Numbered from the stretch's first letter, positions 33,738 to 46,800 are shown. The stretch is DNA of 64,000 nt from Epinephelus fuscoguttatus (GCF_011397635.1 NC_064764.1:37546777-37610776), one strand, 5' to 3'. Numbers and translations: made by a program. The notes: generated by a model from the letters alone, not told the origin.

Positions 33738-33850
33738 CACCAAGGAGGCCATGTATTTGGTCAGTTTGTGCAGCCTGATTTTCATTCCACTCAGCAGAGG
33801 GGTGGAATATGGGCCGAGGAAGAACCCATCTGATTTTGAAGCAGATCCTA
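33738..33850 (+). repeat. Fragment of a dispersed repeat (ACCTCCACCAAGGAGG family)
   Basis: ACCTCCACCAAGGAGG, then GAGGGGTGGAATATGGGCCGAGGAAGAACCC and CTGATTTTGAAGCAGATCC, has the word order of a common fish interspersed element, internally deleted. Non-coding. Confidence 0.45.
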
Positions 33851-34772
33851 ATCTTAAAGCAACCGCACAAATTATTTTTGACCTTTGACATTCAGAGTCT
33901 GGACTGGGCTCTTACTTCGGACGTTACAAGCAAACACAGAGCTGAAATGCTGGGGGCTATTAGTGCAGCGCTAACAATGGCAACAGTGCTGAAAGAGCCA
34001 ACAGCAGCCGTTTTTTCCACAAACGCTCAAGATAGATTGATACTTGTGCGTCAGCTCTATGCAGAGCCTACTCACACTGTTGTGAGCATTTATACTTGTG
34101 CGGTGGTGTGTCTGTGTCACTCTGCAGTTACACCTCCAAAACACTAGTCGGTGATGGAGTTTCTGTGAAGTGATGTAAAGTTTAGTTGATTCAAATTAAT
34201 AGAGACAGTTTCAAACACAAGTACACAGATCAGCTTCACTATAACTCGCAGCATTCACAGACAAACACTTGTCTTTATCTGGACACATTTCCCCACAAAT
34301 ACAACAGGCTAACGTTATTAGCACAAGCCTATGGCATTTTACATTGTATAAATTAGCTTAGCGGCTAGCAGAGATTTCCTCTACTCATGTATAGCCAGGA
34401 TAAATCACACACAAGACTTAAAAGGCTATTTTTAAGGAGGTTTTTGTGGACTGAGATTGGTGAGGGTTAAGGTAAGAATAGTAGGGCAAGCCAGTAGTGG
34501 GGGGGTTGTGCATTCGCCATTCTAGGGAAAAAAAAATCAATCAATCAATCAATCAATTGCCTCTGTGCCCACCCAGCTGGGGTAGTTTGTAGTGCAGAGC
34601 AGCAGCAATTAGCCAGTGGGGATATGAATAATAGTTAGCTGTTTGTTAGATTAATGTTTTAAATGTCCTACATTGCACCTTCAACATCGTGAGATAAGTT
34701 AAGGCATTTGGCCTTGGCCAAGGTCTGAGCTCTGAGGTCTGCCCCTCCACAGTAGTTGTTATTAATATGTTA
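33851..34772. other. Intergenic mpp4-tmem237, no gene seen
   Basis: Short frames only. A (CAAT)n run lies at 34536-34557. No coding, RNA or clear transposon ends. Confidence 0.45.
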
Positions 34773-34780
34773 ATCAAGAG

Positions 34781-36180
34781 CAGAGTTGGGTATAACGTGT
34801 TACAAAGTAACGCGTTAGAGTACTTTGATTAGTTTTTGCAGTAATGAGTAACCCAATGCATTAGTTTGCTGTTTGAGTAATCAAATACTTAAGTACATTT
34901 TCAAACAAGACATCAGTTACTTCCGTTACTTTTAGAACGCTGGTCCTTCAGCTCCGAAACAGCAACGGCTGTCGTTTGGTTCTAATAACGGAGATAACGT
35001 TAAACCTATCAGTCTGAAAGAAGCCACGGAGCTTGTGGCTCGCTACGTGGTCGGAGAAATGCTGCTGTTGTCTACGGTGGAGTCTAAATAGGTGGAGCAG
35101 GACTCGCTGACAGACATATTTCAGACTCAGGACTTGCATTATGCCTGGTACACGCTACATGCTGGTACTCACCAATTATCCCCGGTCGTCTTTCACGGCG
35201 TGTGTGATGTCATCGGGTTATTCTTGTCCTATTTTTATTACTTTCACTATTATTTGAGTCACTGTGTGTGTTCATGTGCCAGCCGACATGTTGTTGTAGT
35301 CACCTCTGCTGACGCTTTAGCGCCATATGTAAACTGTCAAGCTACTGTATCTTCCACAGGAAGTTCTGACAAATGTTTCAGAATAAAAGCCTATTTAGAA
35401 AATGGAGGGATTCTCTCAGCCGAGGTTATAAGGGGCTTTTAATTTGAAACAAGTGTTGAGTTTGAAATGACGGTGCGATATGTTAACTTTACAAAGACAA
35501 CAGAGCGGATAAAAAATAAATATATAAACACACAGAGGGATTAATAAATAACAGACCATCTATAATGTAGTTTGTTTCAGATGAAGCTGGGAGCCTCTGC
35601 AGTTGTGGTGAGTAAAAGCCCTGCTATTTGTTGTTAATGTTTATTACTTTATGTTTGACCGTGAGGATGTAACATTGTTTGCTAGCTTGATGCTAATGAC
35701 AGTAACGTTAACTCAGCGGGTTGACAAAGTGCCTCTGCTATTTCACACCATCATTTCCCCCTTTTACTCTGTGTGGTAACATCCCTAGAGGAAATATTAA
35801 AAACGCTGGGGTGATGTTGTCATACAGTTGTCTACAGCAGCAGATTGTTGTGTGTTTCTACTGGTCAAAGTGACGGCTGTGATGGGAGAATTGGATCTCA
35901 GTGAAGGGCAAGTGGTCCATAACTTTAATTTTGGAGACAAAAAAATGTAGGCTTAGCGCCCTGTGGTCCATTGCCCAATAGGAAATGTAGAATACTCAAA
36001 AGTACTTTAAAAGTGCTTGAGTTACTTTTCTCAGGGAGTAACGTTTGAAGTACTTTTAAAGTAACTGAGTTACTTTACTCAGGGAGTAACGCAGTAAAGT
36101 AACGGGTTACTTTTTTTTTTTAAAAAAGTAACGCAGTAACATACTTTGATTACTTTTAAAGTAACCCTTACCCAACACTG
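34781..36180. mobile_element. hAT transposon copy, 1400 bp, perfect 8-bp target duplication
   Basis: It is flanked by identical ATCAAGAG (34773-34780 and 36181-36188). The ends are CAGAGTTGGGTATAACGTG and, reverse-complemented, CAGTGTTGGGTAAGGGTTA, followed by reiterated AAAGTAAC/GTTACTTT words on both sides. CAGNGTTGGG ends and 8-bp duplications are the hAT signature. The inside has only a 116-codon frame (35092-35442) without transposase motifs, so it is non-autonomous. Confidence 0.9.
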
Positions 36181-36188
36181 ATCAAGAG

Positions 36189-36839
36189 CCACATTTTTAT
36201 ACAAGTAATATTCATACTGGAATAAATAAACAATTTGATTCTCCATCAAGAGTTTCATGCAAAAGAAGTCGTCCCAAATATAGATGCCAGCTGAGCTCAG
36301 TGACTGAAGCAAATGAAAGGCCAGGATATTAGTCAAAGTTTGACGATAGTTATTTCCACCACTGAAAAGCAAAAAGATTTAGCACCATAAAGGTGCTCTG
36401 TTGTCTCACGTTACCTCATGTCTTCTATTAAAAGATGCACTTTGTTTTTTACATTATTCATGATCACTGTTTCACAGGAATAGCTTTTCAGTGTATTATG
36501 TTCTTTAATGACCTCTCTGTAGAGAGATCTGTTCAGAGGATCTGGACTGGTGCACCATAAGGTATCAGTGGTCATCAGCCTCATACACATAGATTAGTGG
36601 TAGAGTGATTTGAGTTGTGAGTTTACTGGGAATGGTCATTTTTGTGTTTTATTTTCACTGACATAAACATAGAGATGATGATGATGCATGTTCCCTTATG
36701 TCTGGAACAGGATTTGTGGGCCTGTAGCACCACAATGCTTCATTTGTAATGACATGCTGAGAGGATGATTGTGGTTTGGTTTAAAATAAGTACTTCTGTT
36801 ATGCAGCGTAACCTGTCGTACATTAAATACATTAAAGTC
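36189..36839. other. Intergenic, no feature recognised
   Basis: AT-rich, no open frame or repeat ends that I can support. Confidence 0.4.
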
Positions 36840-37205
36840 AGTGTTGACTTTTGGTGTCACACGGGACATGAACAGCGTTACCTGACTTCCTCCTTTATAC
36901 CCATCATGATTACCACGGCCACTATAGATCGCTGCCTGACAACCAGTATTGACCAGGAAGTGGACTGATAATGGCCCTCTGAACCCAGTAGCAGGCCCTT
37001 ATAACCGATGTATCTATGAGGCTGATAACCACTGGTAACTCCTATAAGACTGACTGCAAACATTCAAAGCTGGTGGCTGGTTCCTTGTTACAGGCAGGTT
37101 TGTGAGATCATTAATTAGTTTAGAAAAACTGTGTTTAGTTTTTTGACTTTTCTCTAATCTGTGCTGTTTTTGTAAATATTGGATCATTTGACCTCTCTGG
37201 GGCTC
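36840..37205 (+). repeat. Dispersed repeat, shared with 60055-60435
   Basis: It shares GGTGTCACACGGGACATGAAC, GACTTCCTCCTTTATACC, AGCTGGTGGCTGGTTCCTTG and TCTCTAATCTGTGCTGTTTT (then TGTAAATATTGGATCATTTG) with the other copy, in the same order and orientation. At 60 kb the copy follows a LINE 3' end, so this may be the 3' region of the same retroelement family. No coding. Confidence 0.65.
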
Positions 37206-37974
37206 AGTGTGTTAAACATGTGAGCAGTTTCCACATCCAGTTACAGATCAACATGATTCATTAAGGGTCTTTGTGTTTGTGTCACCTGATGAACATCAGT
37301 CCAATATTCTCTCTGTTTGCTGTGTTTTTGGTCTCCACCAACTCCTGAGGCAAATATCTGTCTCTGTAGCTGCTAAATGCTTCACTGTTTCACAGCTTTG
37401 TCTCTGAAAATGACCCTATTAGAGCAGTGAGAGTGAACCAGAGCAGTGAAGTTGTGGCCTGACAGATAAACAATAAGCTGAAACTCAATATAAAGCTCCT
37501 CAAAGCTCAGACAAGCTGCATGACGACACCTGACTGCTGACGCAGTTCAGCTGAACTCAGCTAAAGTCTGAAGACTCTCTCCACTGATCCTCACTTACTG
37601 CAGCTTTAATAAAAGCACAACATATTGAATGAGAGTGAACATATACATGCAGTATCTGTGCTAATTAAAGATCAAGATTAAATCATGTGGCTGTGTGTGT
37701 CCTCCCTCTCTCTGTCTGTCAGGTTAATCCTCTGCAGGACAGCTGCGACTCAGCCGATTTAACAGCAGGATTAGTGTCTTCTCACTGCATCATTCAGCTT
37801 TACTGTCATGTATACGAACAGCAGTGTGTGGGGGTCAGTGTAACACAACCAAAGACTGTAACCAAAGAGAGAACAGGGATAGTGGCGCTGTAAGGTATCA
37901 GTGATGGGCAAAGACGATTAATATTACATAGGTGAAAGTATGCAGACTGAGTAACACTAGTGTTGTGGGCCTCA
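37206..37974. other. Intergenic, no feature recognised
   Basis: No gene or identifiable element. The frame at 37687-37893 looks random. Confidence 0.4.
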
Positions 37975-38262
37975 AAGGACAATGTACTGTCCAGGATGAC
38001 TCTCAGGAGAACCTCAGTTTTATCATTGTTAAGTTTGAGGAAGAGCCAAGATTTAATATCCGATAATCAGTCAGAAAAGGAACTGGGTGGAAGAGTGGAC
38101 ATAGGCTTGGTGGATAGAAAGAGCTGGGTGTCATCAGCGTAGCAGTGGAATTGAATGTCAGATTTTCTGAAGATATGACAAGAAGTAGAAGGTAGATAAT
38201 AAATTAAAGGGACCTATGACAGAGCCCTGAGGAACACCACTAGTTGAACAAAGTGCGTGCTG
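37975..38262 (-). mobile_element. LINE reverse-transcriptase fragment (L2-like)
   Basis: The minus-strand reading gives, with frameshifts, [30 protein letters not shown], then [14 protein letters not shown] with the preceding GVPQGSVLGP-like motif is the catalytic core of a non-LTR reverse transcriptase. Only this core region remains. Confidence 0.75.
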
Positions 38263-38470
38263 GTCTGAGTATTTCAGAAACTGCTGATCCACTGGGATTT
38301 TCACACACAACCATCTCTAGGGTTTACAGAGGATTGTCCCAGTGAGCCAAAATGTTGATGCCAGAGGTCAGAGGAGAATGTCCAGACAGGTTCAAGATGA
38401 TAGAGAGGCAACAGCAACTCAAATAACCACTGGTTACAACCAAGGTCTGCAGAAGACCTGCAGTTGGTTA
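38245..38470 (+). mobile_element. Tc1/mariner-like transposase N-terminal fragment
   Basis: The plus strand reads VRAGLSISETADPLGFSHTT then ISRVYR, a helix-turn-helix of the Tc1 paired-like DNA-binding domain. A frameshifted RGQRRMSRQVQDDREATATQ follows, then ITTGYNQGLQK. A stop and at least one frameshift make it dead. It abuts the LINE fragment, implying one inserted next to or into the other. Confidence 0.65.
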
Positions 38471-39000
38471 AAGGATCTGAGCACTTCTTGAATCACTGAT
38501 TACATTTCTATGCCAAAACCAAAACCTATTCAGCAAATATGAACATGTGCAGTCTTCAAAATCATCAGTGTGTGTGTGTGAGTAAACAGTAAACAGTGTT
38601 TGGATGAGCTGTGTATTGGCAGCGGAGCAGGTGAAGGATTATTAGCATCCATGGCTACTTAGCCACACTACCATCAGGTGACCTCACAGCTGATCAACCA
38701 ACCACAAAGCTCCCAGAGGCTGTCAGGGCTCAGCACATGATCCACCTGTCACTCCAAAGCCCCGGGACGAATCTCAAACCTGCACATGAGCCTCCTCAGC
38801 CATCCATCTGTTTCTGCTTTATCTCACTTCATCTCCTCACTCTGGACTCAGGCTTCAGGTTTCAAATCATTTAAAGGGAAAGAATCATTCTGAATCCAGG
38901 TTTTGAGATTAAACAGGAGGAAGAAGAGAGAAAAATGAAGTAAAGGAGGGTGAGATTTTATTCTGAGGTTCACCCTAAGACACTCTCCCTTAGCGGGATC
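38471..39000. other. Upstream region of tmem237, with a weak X-box-like site
   Basis: Positions 38645-38658 read GCATCCATGGCTAC, which matches the palindromic RFX X-box GTTGCCATGGCAAC at 10 of 14 positions. Ciliary genes such as tmem237 are often RFX targets, but the match is weak and about 400 bp from the presumed first exon. No other feature. Confidence 0.25.
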
Positions 39001-39073
39001 AGATCAGAGACAGACGGAGGAGGCTGTGATCGTCTGGAGTGTTTCTTCACACAGCGACTCGGCTGCTGAGCAG
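39001..39073 (+). other. tmem237: Presumed 5' untranslated exon of tmem237
   Basis: GCTGAGCAG|GTGAGC gives a strong donor at 39073/39074 about 2.9 kb upstream of the coding start. The exon start is unknown and set at the beginning of the CAGATCAGAGACAGACGG stretch. It would join the acceptor at 41965|41966. Inferred from splice signal only. Confidence 0.35.
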
Positions 39074-39565
39074 GTGAGCACCAACTCTTATTCACTCACA
39101 CACACCTGCTGGAAATATGCTTTTGGTTTAAATGTGCTCAGTGTAGAAAGAAGGTGCACGAGTAGTAAGACCTCAGGTTATCCTTTAAAAAGCACAGAGC
39201 CAAAGGGAAGTTAGAATTTAGCCAGTTTAAGCAATCCTTATCCTGATTTATATTTTATTATAAATATTCAGTTTTTCATGGTGCAGCTTCGTCTCATTCA
39301 TGTTCTCTGTTTTGGTTTTGGATGCTGCTGGCATTATGTAGAGCTGTCATGCACTGCCAGCACTAAAAGTACCATGAATATGAACACTTACTGTACTAGA
39401 TAGCTTTAACTCATCGTTTCAGTCATTGTGATCATTTAGAAAAGGAACATCCTGTCGTTAAATACGTGCCTAAATGCAAAAATAATCCAGGTAAAATGTT
39501 GCCTGGGAACCTGACAAATCTTCAGCTCATGTTGTATTCGCTCTGCCCCAGATGTGTCTGGTCCC

Positions 39566-39847
39566 TCAAACACATCTGGGGTGGCTGCGGCCTAGAGGTA
39601 GACGGGGTCATTCACCAATTGGACGATCAGTGGCTCAATCCCTGGCTCCTTGAGTACCCTTGAGCAAGATACCGAATTGCATATTGCTCCTGATGGACTC
39701 TGCTTCCATCGGTGTGTGAGTGTGTTAAAAACTAAGTAGCAGGTGGCACCTTGTATGGTAACCTCGGCCAGCAGTATATGAATGTGTGTGTGAATGGGTG
39801 GAAAGTGATTTGAAAGGCGCTATACAAGTGCAGGTCCATCCATTTAC
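39566..39847 (+). repeat. tRNA-derived SINE with a GCGCTATACAAGTGCAG-type tail
   Basis: The head GTGGCTGCGGCCTAGAGG and a B-box-like GGCTCAATCCC (39632-39642) are followed by a body with CCTTGAGCAAGATACCGAAT and a 3' end GAAAGGCGCTATACAAGTGC plus AGGTCCATCCATTTACC. This 3' tail is very common in fish SINEs. It lies in the 5' intron of tmem237, sense orientation. Confidence 0.8.
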
Positions 39848-40898
39848 CCCTCTGCTTCAGACAGATGTCCAGTTACTTGAGGTTTAACAGACCGATCACA
39901 ACCATTTATCTATTGAGAGGCGTGTTTGAGGTGATGACTGTTCAGAGGAGTGATTTCAGTGGGGCCACATGTGTGATGATTATCATATTTGTACGGTAAT
40001 TTTGCCTTCTGTACGATTAATGTGAAACTGTGTGTTTCAGCAGCTGGAGGCGGCTTTTTCTAGTTGTTTTTAATGAAAATGAAGCTTTTTGTTCACTGTT
40101 TTTGTGTTGCTGTGCGCCACACTGCCCCTGAGTCATCCTAAAATATACCTGGAAACGTCCATGATGGAGGAGAAGCTCCTGGACCAACTGGTGGTACTCC
40201 CCATGATCCAGCCTCTTTTTTAGGGTCTCATGTACCCACACAGATCTCTGTTTATCTGCTGACAGCCTCTCACCCTCAACCAGAGCTACAGACAGTACCC
40301 TCTGCCTCAACGTGTCAGGAACTAGACACTGAGATGATGGGGTGGTTGCCTGGCAACAATAAATAGGCACAAAAAGTGTTTTTTACTCGTGGCGTCCAGT
40401 TGTCCAGTTCCCAGTTCGCTCCTTCCGATGGCAAAAACAGCAGCAGTCGCTCATGGACATGTTGATGCTGCATCATCACAGCTCACCTCTGCTCGCTGTA
40501 GTCTGTTTACATTTGGTCACATGTTTCAATGCTCTGATTGGTTGGTCGATACAGTTGTGTCCAGAAGCATTTTGATCTATAGCCGCTGGAAATCGAAAAT
40601 GAAGTTAAAGGTTCCGTTGACTAACATCTGTGAGGCGACTAGAAACCATTTTTCGAAGCGTTCCAACAGTGTCTTAAATTTTAAACAACTTTGTGTCTGA
40701 ATACATTGTGAGAGTCTACAGACGTATTTTAATTGGATCACAGTGAAAAGGTGTTATTAAACAACACTCATTGTTGTTTGGTTTGAATGGAAGCTGTGTT
40801 AAGGTTAGTCAGAACATTCACTTCAAAGTTTTAACCATTTATTGCAGAGATACACATTTAAATTTGGCGGTGTGGCTCTGCTCATGTGATGCTCTATG
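39848..40898. other. tmem237 5' intron, no feature recognised
   Basis: No gene is seen. The short frames at 40017-40370 (minus) and 40389-40700 (plus) have no recognisable domain. Confidence 0.4.
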
Positions 40899-41672
40899 TC
40901 AGGGGTGACACACATCGGCCCGCCACAGGGTCCAATCCGGCCCACTAGATGACGAGACTAGGAGGTGTCAGGTGTTGGGAGCAAGTAGAAAAATGCCTAC
41001 TTCATGTAAAATTCTGCCTCAGACGCTTTTCCACCCTAACCAGAATACAGTTTTCTGATATAACAATGAATACTTACTGTGACCATGTTTAAAGATACTG
41101 AACATTGTGCAAAATATTGTCAATCAGCAGCTTCAGTTCAAAAGAATCTGTATCAGGAACTGTTTGGATAATAGCACATATAATGACAGTGAGAAGTCGA
41201 CTGAATGTGGAAAAACTGAGACATATTGTTGAAGCTGCACTTATTTCTCTTAAGAAGACATCTCAGGTTGCTTATCTGTTTTGTAAAAGGATGAACGTCT
41301 ACAGAATTTACTTGTAACCACCTCTTTTTTTCTGGTCTGGTGTCCACTGATGTAATGTTGACTGCTTATCTCTGACTTTATGTGGGGAGGAAGATAAAGG
41401 TCCACCACCACCTCATGATCAACCAGCTGTGGCCTGTAAACAAACATCACATGGACTGACAGAGACCTTGTTAGTGACACGTCTTGTGGCCATGTGAATG
41501 TACTCCTCAGCTTCACTTCTGCAAGTGTTAAAATGTCCATGAGTGAGACCCTGAACCCCAAATTACTCCAATATAAGTAAGCTTTGGATAAAAGTGTCTG
41601 AAGTGTCATATGAATATTTCAGATGATTGTGCACAAGACAGAAGAAAACTAAAATTCAGCTTGACACACCAA
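40899..41672. mobile_element. Degraded hAT-like element, CAGGGGTGACAC ends
   Basis: The left end CAGGGGTGACACACATCGGC, followed by CCGCCACAGGGTCCAATCC, is the characteristic start of a non-autonomous hAT family in fish. The right end is guessed from AGCTTGACACACC at about 41660. Internal frames carry no domain. Borders are approximate. Confidence 0.4.
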
Positions 41673-41977
41673 CCGTCTGTATCGCACATCAAAACAGGAA
41701 CACGGAAATCATCATTTCAAACTGCTGCACGCTGACATGTTGCAGAACTCTGTTTAAATAACCTTTAAAAAAGTCTTTGGTCTGTTCTTTGTGGTGTGTT
41801 TCCTGAAGCTTTGTCCCACCTGCTGTCCTCAGAGCTCAGGATAATCCAATTATCTCTAACAGACTTCACCATCCGGCCACTGACGATCCTCGTTAAACGT
41901 TAATTAACTGACCTACATTTAAAAAAAAAAATCCTGAAAGATCCTCTTGATTGATTCATTCACAGAGAAACGACACC

Positions 41978-43756
41978 ATGCCAACCGTCAAGAGCAAGAA
42001 GAAGAAACCAAAGAAGGAGGTGACTGATGGAGAGGAGCAGGGAGAAGGTGAGAGGAGGCAGAGTCTACTCCTGCAGCTCCACACATCTCTGCTCTCTTCT
42101 ATTATTCTGTTTCTGTGATGCTCCTCTGCAGGGGTGGAGGTGGAGATGGAGGAAGTGGCCAACAGGAGCCACTCTGACAGTAAAGAGCCTCTGACTCCAG
42201 AGCCGCAGGATCCAGCACCACTCAAGAAGAAGAAAAAGAAGAGGACGCCTACAATTGGTAACAACACTGCTCATGTGTAGCACCAACTGTCCACTAGAGG
42301 CAGTGTTTATTTTTATTTTTTAGACTTAATTTATCAGATTTTCAAGAAACAATATCAAAACACAAACATTAGACAAGACAAATAATAAAATGATCTAAAA
42401 TACATACAAATAATTATGTAAATAAATAAATAAAAATGTATGTATGTCATAAAAATAATATTCACAAACGTCCAAGAGACATTGGGTGAGAGTGGTGGTA
42501 TTTTTTGACACTTTATTCAAAATTAAATTCCCAGAAAGACACAAGACAAATAAAAAATAAGGTAAAAATACATTAAAAATGTTTTAATAAAACTTAAATA
42601 AAAATTTTGATGAATATATAAACAAATAAAATATGTAAAAATAAAAAAAAACATTTCTCCTGCAGATAGTAATCACCAATGTCCATGAGATAGTGGGTTT
42701 TTTTTACACTTTGTTATGTGTAGCACTGACTGTCCATTAGTGTTTTATTTTTTATTTTTTACACTTTATTTATTAGATTTTCAAGAAAAATAAACAATAA
42801 ATAATTATATCAATACACACATATAAGACAAGACAAATAAACTATAAAACGAATATACATTAAAGAGAGAATGAATAGATAAATAAATGTATAATATAAC
42901 TGCATAAAAAAATAAAAATGTTTCTCCCGCAAATTAACAAGACAAATTAAAAGTAAAGTAAAAAAAATATATTTAAAATGCAAAAAGAATAAATGAATAA
43001 ACATATATGTATAAATAAAAATATTTAAAAATAATTTTAAAAAGTTTTTCCAAAATACATACACAAGACAAATAAATAGAATAAAATAAAATAAAAATAC
43101 TTACAATTTGTTTTAAATTAAAAAAAAAATTACAATAAAAATGTAAAAAAAAAAAAAAAAAAAAGTTTCTCCAGCAGCTTTTAATCACCAATGTCTAAGA
43201 GACAGTGTTTTATCAAAGTGTTGGCACTGCGTTGTATATTTATAATAACCCAATGGTTTGTTTCATTCAGATCAGGAAACAGAGCACGCAGATGTGCCAA
43301 ACGGTAACATGGCCGAGCCGGACGCCGGCGGAGAGGAAATGAATGTTGCTGTAACCAGAAAGACAAAAAAGAAGAGGTGAGAACAAAGTAAAGATTTTAA
43401 AAACCAAAGTACAGACACATTAAAATGTCGACCTGAACATGAACGACAAACCACAGTTAATCACACTCCAACAGTTATTGAGATGTTTCAGTCTTCACCT
43501 ACACAGTGAGAACCGTCTCTCTTATATCACGTCAGGAAGGCGAGGACGGCAGAACACCACAGCAATGATCTCGGAGCTGAAGACGATGATATCATCACAG
43601 ACGCTCCGTCGCCAATCCCCCAGCATTCCCTGTTCTCTGCTCCACACGGACACAGCCAGCCAGTTGGCAAAGTCTTCGTGGAGAGGAACAGTGAGTGTGA
43701 AAGACGAGGCTGACACTGAAAACACACACAAAACACACGCACAAGCATTTGCCTTT

Positions 43757-43801
<45 letters not shown>

Positions 43802-46800
43802 ACAGGGCGTTTCCACCAGGCAGAGCGAGTTGAGCAGCTCCGACACTCAGAGCTGATGGAGGACTACATGGACCCCCGACAGCTCTGGACCACCAGAGAC
43901 GTGGCTATGAAGGTCCACAGTGGCTTCAGGTCTGCACAAACATATACATGTTTTACTACATATATGAGGACCATGACCCTGGACCACGTTGTGAGGACCC
44001 CTCTCATACGATAACTCCTCCCCTCCATGTTGTCCTGTGGTGTGTGCAGGGTGATCGGTCTCTTCTCTCACGGGTTCCTGGCTGGTTACGCCGTGTGGAA
44101 CATCATTGTTGTGTACATACTGGCGGGCGAGCAGATGACCACGCTGCCCAACCTGCTGCAGCAGTACCACCCTCTGGCCTACCCAGCTCAGTCTCTGCTC
44201 TACCTGCTGCTGGCCATCAGCACCGTGTCTGCGTTCGACAGGTCTGTGGATAAAAACATGAAACCAAGGCTCATAAATCACAACAAATATAACTCTGTAA
44301 CAACAATCACGTGCAAGAAGTTTGCTCATTTGGCAAAAAACGTTACTAACGCCGTCCCAGCCCAATAGTGTTGCTGTGGAGACATTGTGCCCACCCTCCG
44401 GTCTACCCCCAGCTCACCCCCTTGAGTAAGTGGCTCAATTTTGGGCCTGGTGTTTTCACATATAGTCATTTTTAAACAAACCAAACTCAGTCCTCTCAAA
44501 GTGCACCAAAAAGTGGACCGACAGAAAAGGGACTCAGTTATTTTTGTGTTCTTCTGTCAGTTCATATGAAAGAGGACTCAGTTCTGCAGCAAAGGAACTA
44601 GTGGAGACAGAGTTTGGACAGTGGGTGCTGTGTTTCCAGATGCTAAGGCGGCTACCCTGCTGTCTGTCTGCAAAGCCAACAGGAAATAAAATAAAACGCA
44701 AAACATTAAAATTTAACCACCTCTAAATGGACAGAACTTTGAACTACAACATTAAAGCTCACTGAGTCAGTGGAGTGCTGGACTCAATGTAAAGGCCTCT
44801 TAAATTTCATGTATTTTTATTTTCTTAAAATTATCGAATTATTCATTCATTCATTCATTCATTCATTCATTCATTCATTCATCAGTGTTGACTGACACTT
44901 TCTGTGTTTGGTGCCCCCTGCAGGGTGAACCTGGCCAAAGCCTCCATGGCTCTGAGAGGATTCCTCACTCTGGATCCTGCTGCTCTCGCTTCTTTCTGTG
45001 AGTCAGGACAAAGATGATGATGATAATGATGATGATGATGATGATAATGATGATGATGATGATGATGGTGGTGGTCTCTCTGTCTTCAGTATACTTCATA
45101 GCCTTGATCCTGTCCCTCAGTCAGCAAATGACCAGCGATCGTATCCACCTCTACCCAACAGCCAATGAGACGCTGTGGTGAGAGCTGAGGTTTTATTCTA
45201 CTGTGTTCAACTGTGTTTGACTGTGTTCTACTGTGTTTGACCGTGTTCTACTGTGTTCTACTGTGTTTGACTGTATTTGACTGTGTTCAACTGTGTTTGA
45301 CCGTGTTCTACTGTGTTCTACTGTGTTTGACTGTATTTGACTGTGTTCAACTGTGTTCTACTGTGTCGTACTCACCTTCACCTCCTTCAGGCCTCCAGGG
45401 TCGGAGCAGCAGATCCTGCGGCCGTGGATCGTAGTGAACCTGGTGGTGGCGCTGCTGGTGGGCCTGGCCTGGGCCGTTGTCTCCACCCGACCCGACATCG
45501 ACTACACAGAAGGTGGGTGGAGAGAATCAAAACTAAAGGAAGAAATGACTCTAAAATTAATTAATACCATTAAATGTTAAAAATCAAGGGCATAGGTTTG
45601 ATGAGGAGGAACACATATGTAATTGGGGTTTGAGGTCCTCAACATTAAATTTTGACGGTCAAACACTTACGTTTTTGTGTTCTTGTGAATCATTTTGCAT
45701 CAGTTTTGCCTTTTCTGTATCAGTGGAAATATCTTTAATTTTGTTGAAATGAAAGTCCTCTGTCCTTTATTGTATTTACTTGAGGGGGATGCATTTGTTC
45801 TAAATATTGAGGGGCACATGTCCTCTGTAATGTGATATAAATTGATTTGTTGGTATCAATTTATTCCTATTATGTGCGTTTATGTTAATTCCCCTATTTA
45901 TTTACATGCCTAATTAATTTTCCCTTTTATTTTTTTTATGTAAATCTAATTTTAATTCTATTTTTTTACTTGCCCAATTCATTTTCCCTTTTTATTATTT
46001 GTATTTTTATTTTTTTATATAAATTTAATTGTAATTCTATTTTTATGTATACATGTTTTAGATTTAAATGTATTTTTTATTCTAATTTTATTTTTAATTT
46101 TCTTGAAATTTTTTAAATTTAATTTAAATTTCTAACATTTATTTATTTAACTTTAATTTCAATTCTATTTTGTAATTTAAATTTAATTGTAATTCTATTT
46201 TTTATATTTAAACTAATTTTTTTGAATTTAATTTAAATGTTTTTAAATGTATTTATTATTTTTGCATTTACTTATTTATTTTAAATTTATCTTGAAATGT
46301 ATTGATACATTTTTAAGTGTATTTACATCATCATTCAGTGATTATATCCCTTTATTTTTCCTCCTCTATTTATTCCCCTAATTGTATTTATTTCTGAGTT
46401 GTTTTCTTTTAAACATTTCCGTATGTGTTTCTTCTTCATTATGCTAATTATATTAAATCTCTGGTTACTGATGGGAGGTGGCTGGTGAAACTACCCAGGA
46501 CGTGTTTAGCTTACTCAAAGCAAATTTAAGATTTGGATAGCAGCTTAAACACAAGGTGCTGTAAACACAGAAAGTAATATCAGCAGAGTAAACGGCGCTC
46601 TGGAATACTTCTGATGATGGTGTGAGTATAACATCTCTCAAGTCAAGTTAAATGTACAGAGCTGATTTTAAACAGGTTGACAAAATGGACTTACAGCGAA
46701 ATAAAAATACAAACAAAAGTGGGTAAATAACTTTCACAAACAAAATCAAAATAATTATATAATAATTCTCATAAAAAGGAGGAATCAAAGTTATTTATGG

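Noticed and set aside
35092-35442. 116-codon frame as a host gene
   Set aside because: It lies wholly inside the hAT element at 34781-36180 and has no conserved motif.
45213-45434. Open frame rich in Val-Phe-Asp-Cys repeats
   Set aside because: Produced entirely by the decamer minisatellite in a tmem237 intron; the tmem237 exon uses a different frame.
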